Source: Clostridium sp. (GTDB lineage: Bacteria; Bacillota; Clostridia; TANB77; CAG-508). From it: a DNA stretch of 64,000 nt. Location of the stretch: contig JAHAKD010000004.1 in the NCBI GenBank assembly GCA_018371855.1, forward strand, positions 124,001-188,000, in the 5' to 3' direction. Below are positions 61,890 to 64,000 of this stretch, one piece after another. Made by a program: the position numbers and the translations under genes. Positions within the stretch are counted from its first letter, which is position 1, and every line of letters starts with the position of its first letter. The notes beneath the pieces were generated by a model. The model was not told the origin of the DNA, searched no databases, and saw only the letters and a program-made list of their open reading frames with translations.

Positions 61890-63158
61890 TTGATAAGTTT
61901 TTTAATAAATGCTATAAAAATAATTTTCTTATTGGGATTTTTAATATTAATTCATGAAGCCGGGCATTTCTTTATAGCAAAATTATTTAAAGTAAAAGTA
62001 CATGAATTTGCAATAGGATTTGGACCAAAGATTTGGACAAAACAAGGAAAAGAAACAAAATATGAATTAAGATTAATCCCATTGGGAGGATTTGTTAGGC
62101 TAGAAGGGGAAGATACTAAATCAGAAGATGAACGTGCTTTTAATAATGCTAGTATACCGAAAAGAATGGCTATTGTTGCCGCAGGTGCAATAGTGAATAT
62201 TGTTTTCGGTATATTAGTATATTTTATAATAATGGCATCAATTGGAAATAATGTATCTACAGTTGTAGATTCAACAATTCCTGATTTTGCGGCAGAACAA
62301 GCAGGTATATATGCAGGAGATAAAATAGATAAAATTAATGATGAAAAAATAAAAACAAAAACAGATATAGATAATATACTTCAAAATTCAAATGGAGAAG
62401 AATTAACAATACAAATAGAGAGAAATAATGAGGAAAAAGAAATAAAATTAATTCCAACAGAAAAAGAAACTAAAAGTACAGGAATATATGTGTCAAGTAG
62501 TAATAGTGGCGAAAGTGCAACACAAGTAGTGCAAATAGATGAAGGAAGTGCAGCAGCTAAGGCAGGAATCGAAACAAATGATGTAATTACAAAATTTAAT
62601 GGTGTTGATGTAAGGGAAAGTGCAGATAAATTAATAGAAGCAATACAAACATGTGAAAGCAATACAGCAGAAGTGGAGATTGAAAGGAACGGAGAGAAAA
62701 TTACCCTAAACTTAGAATTGGATTTAATTCCAACATATTATCTAGGAATAAATTTTAAAATGGCAGAAAATAACTTTACTAATAATGTTTATTACGCATT
62801 TTTTAAGACAGGTGATTTTCTAGGGTCTATATTTGAAAATATAAAAATGTTATTTACAGGTAAGGTAGGAATAGATCAAATGATGGGACCTGTAGGAATA
62901 TCTAGTGTAGTATCACAAACAACAGGATTTGTAGATTTCATATACATGCTTGCAATAATTTCTATTTCATTAGGAGTAACGAATTTATTGCCAATACCAG
63001 CATTAGATGGTGGAAAATTGTTAATATTGTTAATAGAGGCAATTAGAAGAAAGCCAATGAAAGAAGAACTAGAGATAGGGATTCAAATGGTAGGTTTTAT
63101 AATTTTAATATCATTATCAATATTTATATCATATAAAGATATTTTAAGAATTTTTTAA
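61890..63158 (+). CDS. rseP: RseP/RasP-type site-2 protease
   Basis: HEAGHFF (HExxH, residues 22-26) lies in the first membrane helix. Two PDZ-like regions follow (about 120-190 and 195-270), and LLPIPALDGGKLL contains the third zinc-ligand motif. The protease cleaves anti-sigma factors and remnant signal peptides inside the membrane. The start is TTG after AGGAGG. In many relatives dxr lies between cdsA and this gene; here it is absent. Confidence 0.94.
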   Translation: MISFLINAIKIIFLLGFLILIHEAGHFFIAKLFKVKVHEFAIGFGPKIWTKQGKETKYELRLIPLGGFVRLEGEDTKSEDERAFNNASIPKRMAIVAAGAIVNIVFGILVYFIIMASIGNNVSTVVDSTIPDFAAEQAGIYAGDKIDKINDEKIKTKTDIDNILQNSNGEELTIQIERNNEEKEIKLIPTEKETKSTGIYVSSSNSGESATQVVQIDEGSAAAKAGIETNDVITKFNGVDVRESADKLIEAIQTCESNTAEVEIERNGEKITLNLELDLIPTYYLGINFKMAENNFTNNVYYAFFKTGDFLGSIFENIKMLFTGKVGIDQMMGPVGISSVVSQTTGFVDFIYMLAIISISLGVTNLLPIPALDGGKLLILLIEAIRRKPMKEELEIGIQMVGFIILISLSIFISYKDILRIF

Positions 63159-63172
63159 AAAGAGGTACGAAA

Positions 63173-63661
63173 ATGGATAAAAAAGAAGAAGTAAAATTAA
63201 CAGTAAAACCAAAATATAATGTAATATTTAGTTTTTTATATAATCATGTAACAACATTATTAATTATAATTCTAATTTTAGCAGTATTAATTTTTGAAAA
63301 CCAATTAATAGAATATGGTATAGCAATATTAGTTATATATGTTATATACCTAATAATAAATGTTATTTATAATAAAGTAAAATATAGAAATAGCTTTTAT
63401 AAATTTTATAGTGATAAATTAGTATATAACAATAAAATTAAAGATGATAACGAAAAAGAAGTAAAATATACAGAAATGACACAGATAAAATATGGTCAAA
63501 CATTTTTACAAACTGTTTTTAAATTAGGAACGATAATGATATATACAAACAATAAGAAAATAACACAAAGGATAATTTTTATAAATGGTGTTAAAGACGT
63601 AAAATTAGTGTATGAAAAAATACTAAAAGTAATTGGAGAAAAAACTACTGATAACAAATAG
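63173..63661 (+). CDS. membrane PH-domain-like protein
   Basis: Two membrane helices (about residues 25-70) are followed by a beta-rich domain of about 80 residues (FYKFYSDKLVYNN, then VKYTEMTQIKYGQTF and TIMIYTNN), the pattern of bacterial PH domains (YdbS type). Function unknown. AAAGAGGTACG precedes the ATG. It lies between rseP and polC, where relatives often have other genes. Confidence 0.7.
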   Translation: MDKKEEVKLTVKPKYNVIFSFLYNHVTTLLIIILILAVLIFENQLIEYGIAILVIYVIYLIINVIYNKVKYRNSFYKFYSDKLVYNNKIKDDNEKEVKYTEMTQIKYGQTFLQTVFKLGTIMIYTNNKKITQRIIFINGVKDVKLVYEKILKVIGEKTTDNK

Positions 63662-63672
63662 GAGATGCTAAA

Positions 63673-64000
63673 TTGGAAAACTTAAAGAAAATAAAGGAAA
63701 TATTTAGTGACTATAAAAATAATTCTCAAATGCAAGAGTGTTATATAAGTAAAATAGGGATAAACAAAAAAACTAATAAATTAAATATCATTTTAACTAC
63801 AGATAAATTCGTTCAAATAAAAGACATGTGGGATTTTGAGAAATATCTGATGGAGAGATTTCAAATAAAAGACATAGAAATGATATTTATTTACGAAGAT
63901 GGAACTAAAATCCCTGATGTAAAAGATGAATGGAAGAATATAATATGTTATATGGCACATAAACATCCACTAATGAAACCTATTTTACTTATGAAAAGTA
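63673..64000 (+). CDS. polC: DNA polymerase III PolC, N-terminal fragment (cut by window end)
   Basis: The first 109 codons of a gene start at TTG after TAGGAG. The sequence (ECYISKIGINKKTNKLNIIL, then WDFEKYLMERFQIKD, then WKNIICYMAHKHP) resembles the N-terminal accessory domain of Gram-positive PolC. The position after rseP in this operon supports polC. The catalytic parts are outside the window. Confidence 0.75.
   Translation, partial: MENLKKIKEIFSDYKNNSQMQECYISKIGINKKTNKLNIILTTDKFVQIKDMWDFEKYLMERFQIKDIEMIFIYEDGTKIPDVKDEWKNIICYMAHKHPLMKPILLMKS

Overview
The window is a very AT-rich chromosomal segment of an endospore-forming Gram-positive bacterium, most likely class Clostridia. Evidence: spo0A, a spoIVFA/spoIVFB pair, spoVB and yyaC; a meso-diaminopimelate cell-wall pathway using dapL and dapF; polC, lspA and a Gram-positive style frr-uppS-cdsA-rseP-polC order; many TTG/GTG starts; and near-perfect TTGACA-17-TATAAT promoters. 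The species cannot be named from the sequence alone.

Layout. 0-2 kb: two minus-strand membrane or secreted proteins of unknown function, one cut by the left edge. 2-10 kb: an RpiB-like isomerase, a WecA/TagO-type transferase fused to rubredoxin, a free rubredoxin, Hsp33, sporulation genes (yyaC, spoIVFA, spoIVFB) and an OmpR-type two-component system. 10-14 kb: a class D sortase with a candidate surface-protein substrate, and a WG-repeat protein. 14-18.4 kb: a PLP lyase, a flavoprotein, a YigZ-family protein and spo0A. 18.3-22.7 kb: a 4.4-kb mobile element inserted in the 3' end of spo0A. 23-31 kb: an EamA transporter, a P-type ATPase operon, a NatAB remnant and a GntR/ABC operon. 31-33 kb: decayed genes (a frameshifted M14 peptidase and an FGE-like remnant), then a DUF2975/XRE pair. 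33-43 kb: ruvA, rarA, a split TauE/SafE exporter, a double-OB SSB-like protein, lspA, two pseudouridine synthases and an S1 protein. 43-46 kb: a winged-helix protein facing an orphan VirD4-like ATPase. 46-51 kb: spoVB, HU, tRNA-Val/Asp/Phe and an LRR-transglutaminase gene with a small partner. 51-64 kb: dapF, folC, murE, dapL, lepB, an acyl-CoA ligase and pyrH-frr-uppS-cdsA-rseP-PH protein-polC.

Main discovery candidate: the element at 18302-22717. A 17-bp sequence inside the last codons of spo0A is repeated exactly 4399 bp downstream, followed there by a second spo0A 3' end and a spo0A-like terminator. The last 12 codons of the two copies encode exactly the same residues, yet differ at 13 of 37 bases. 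This is the pattern expected of an integrative element that targets the spo0A terminus and carries its own replacement 3' end, so Spo0A stays intact. The element encodes a tyrosine recombinase split by a one-base frameshift, a second short tyrosine recombinase, an HNH nuclease and an unknown minus-strand cargo protein. Other items worth a look: the WecA-rubredoxin fusion with an internal ribosome-binding site, the sortase substrate that stops right after LPKTGM and lacks the thioester Gln, the orphan VirD4-like protein, and the LRR-transglutaminase pair.
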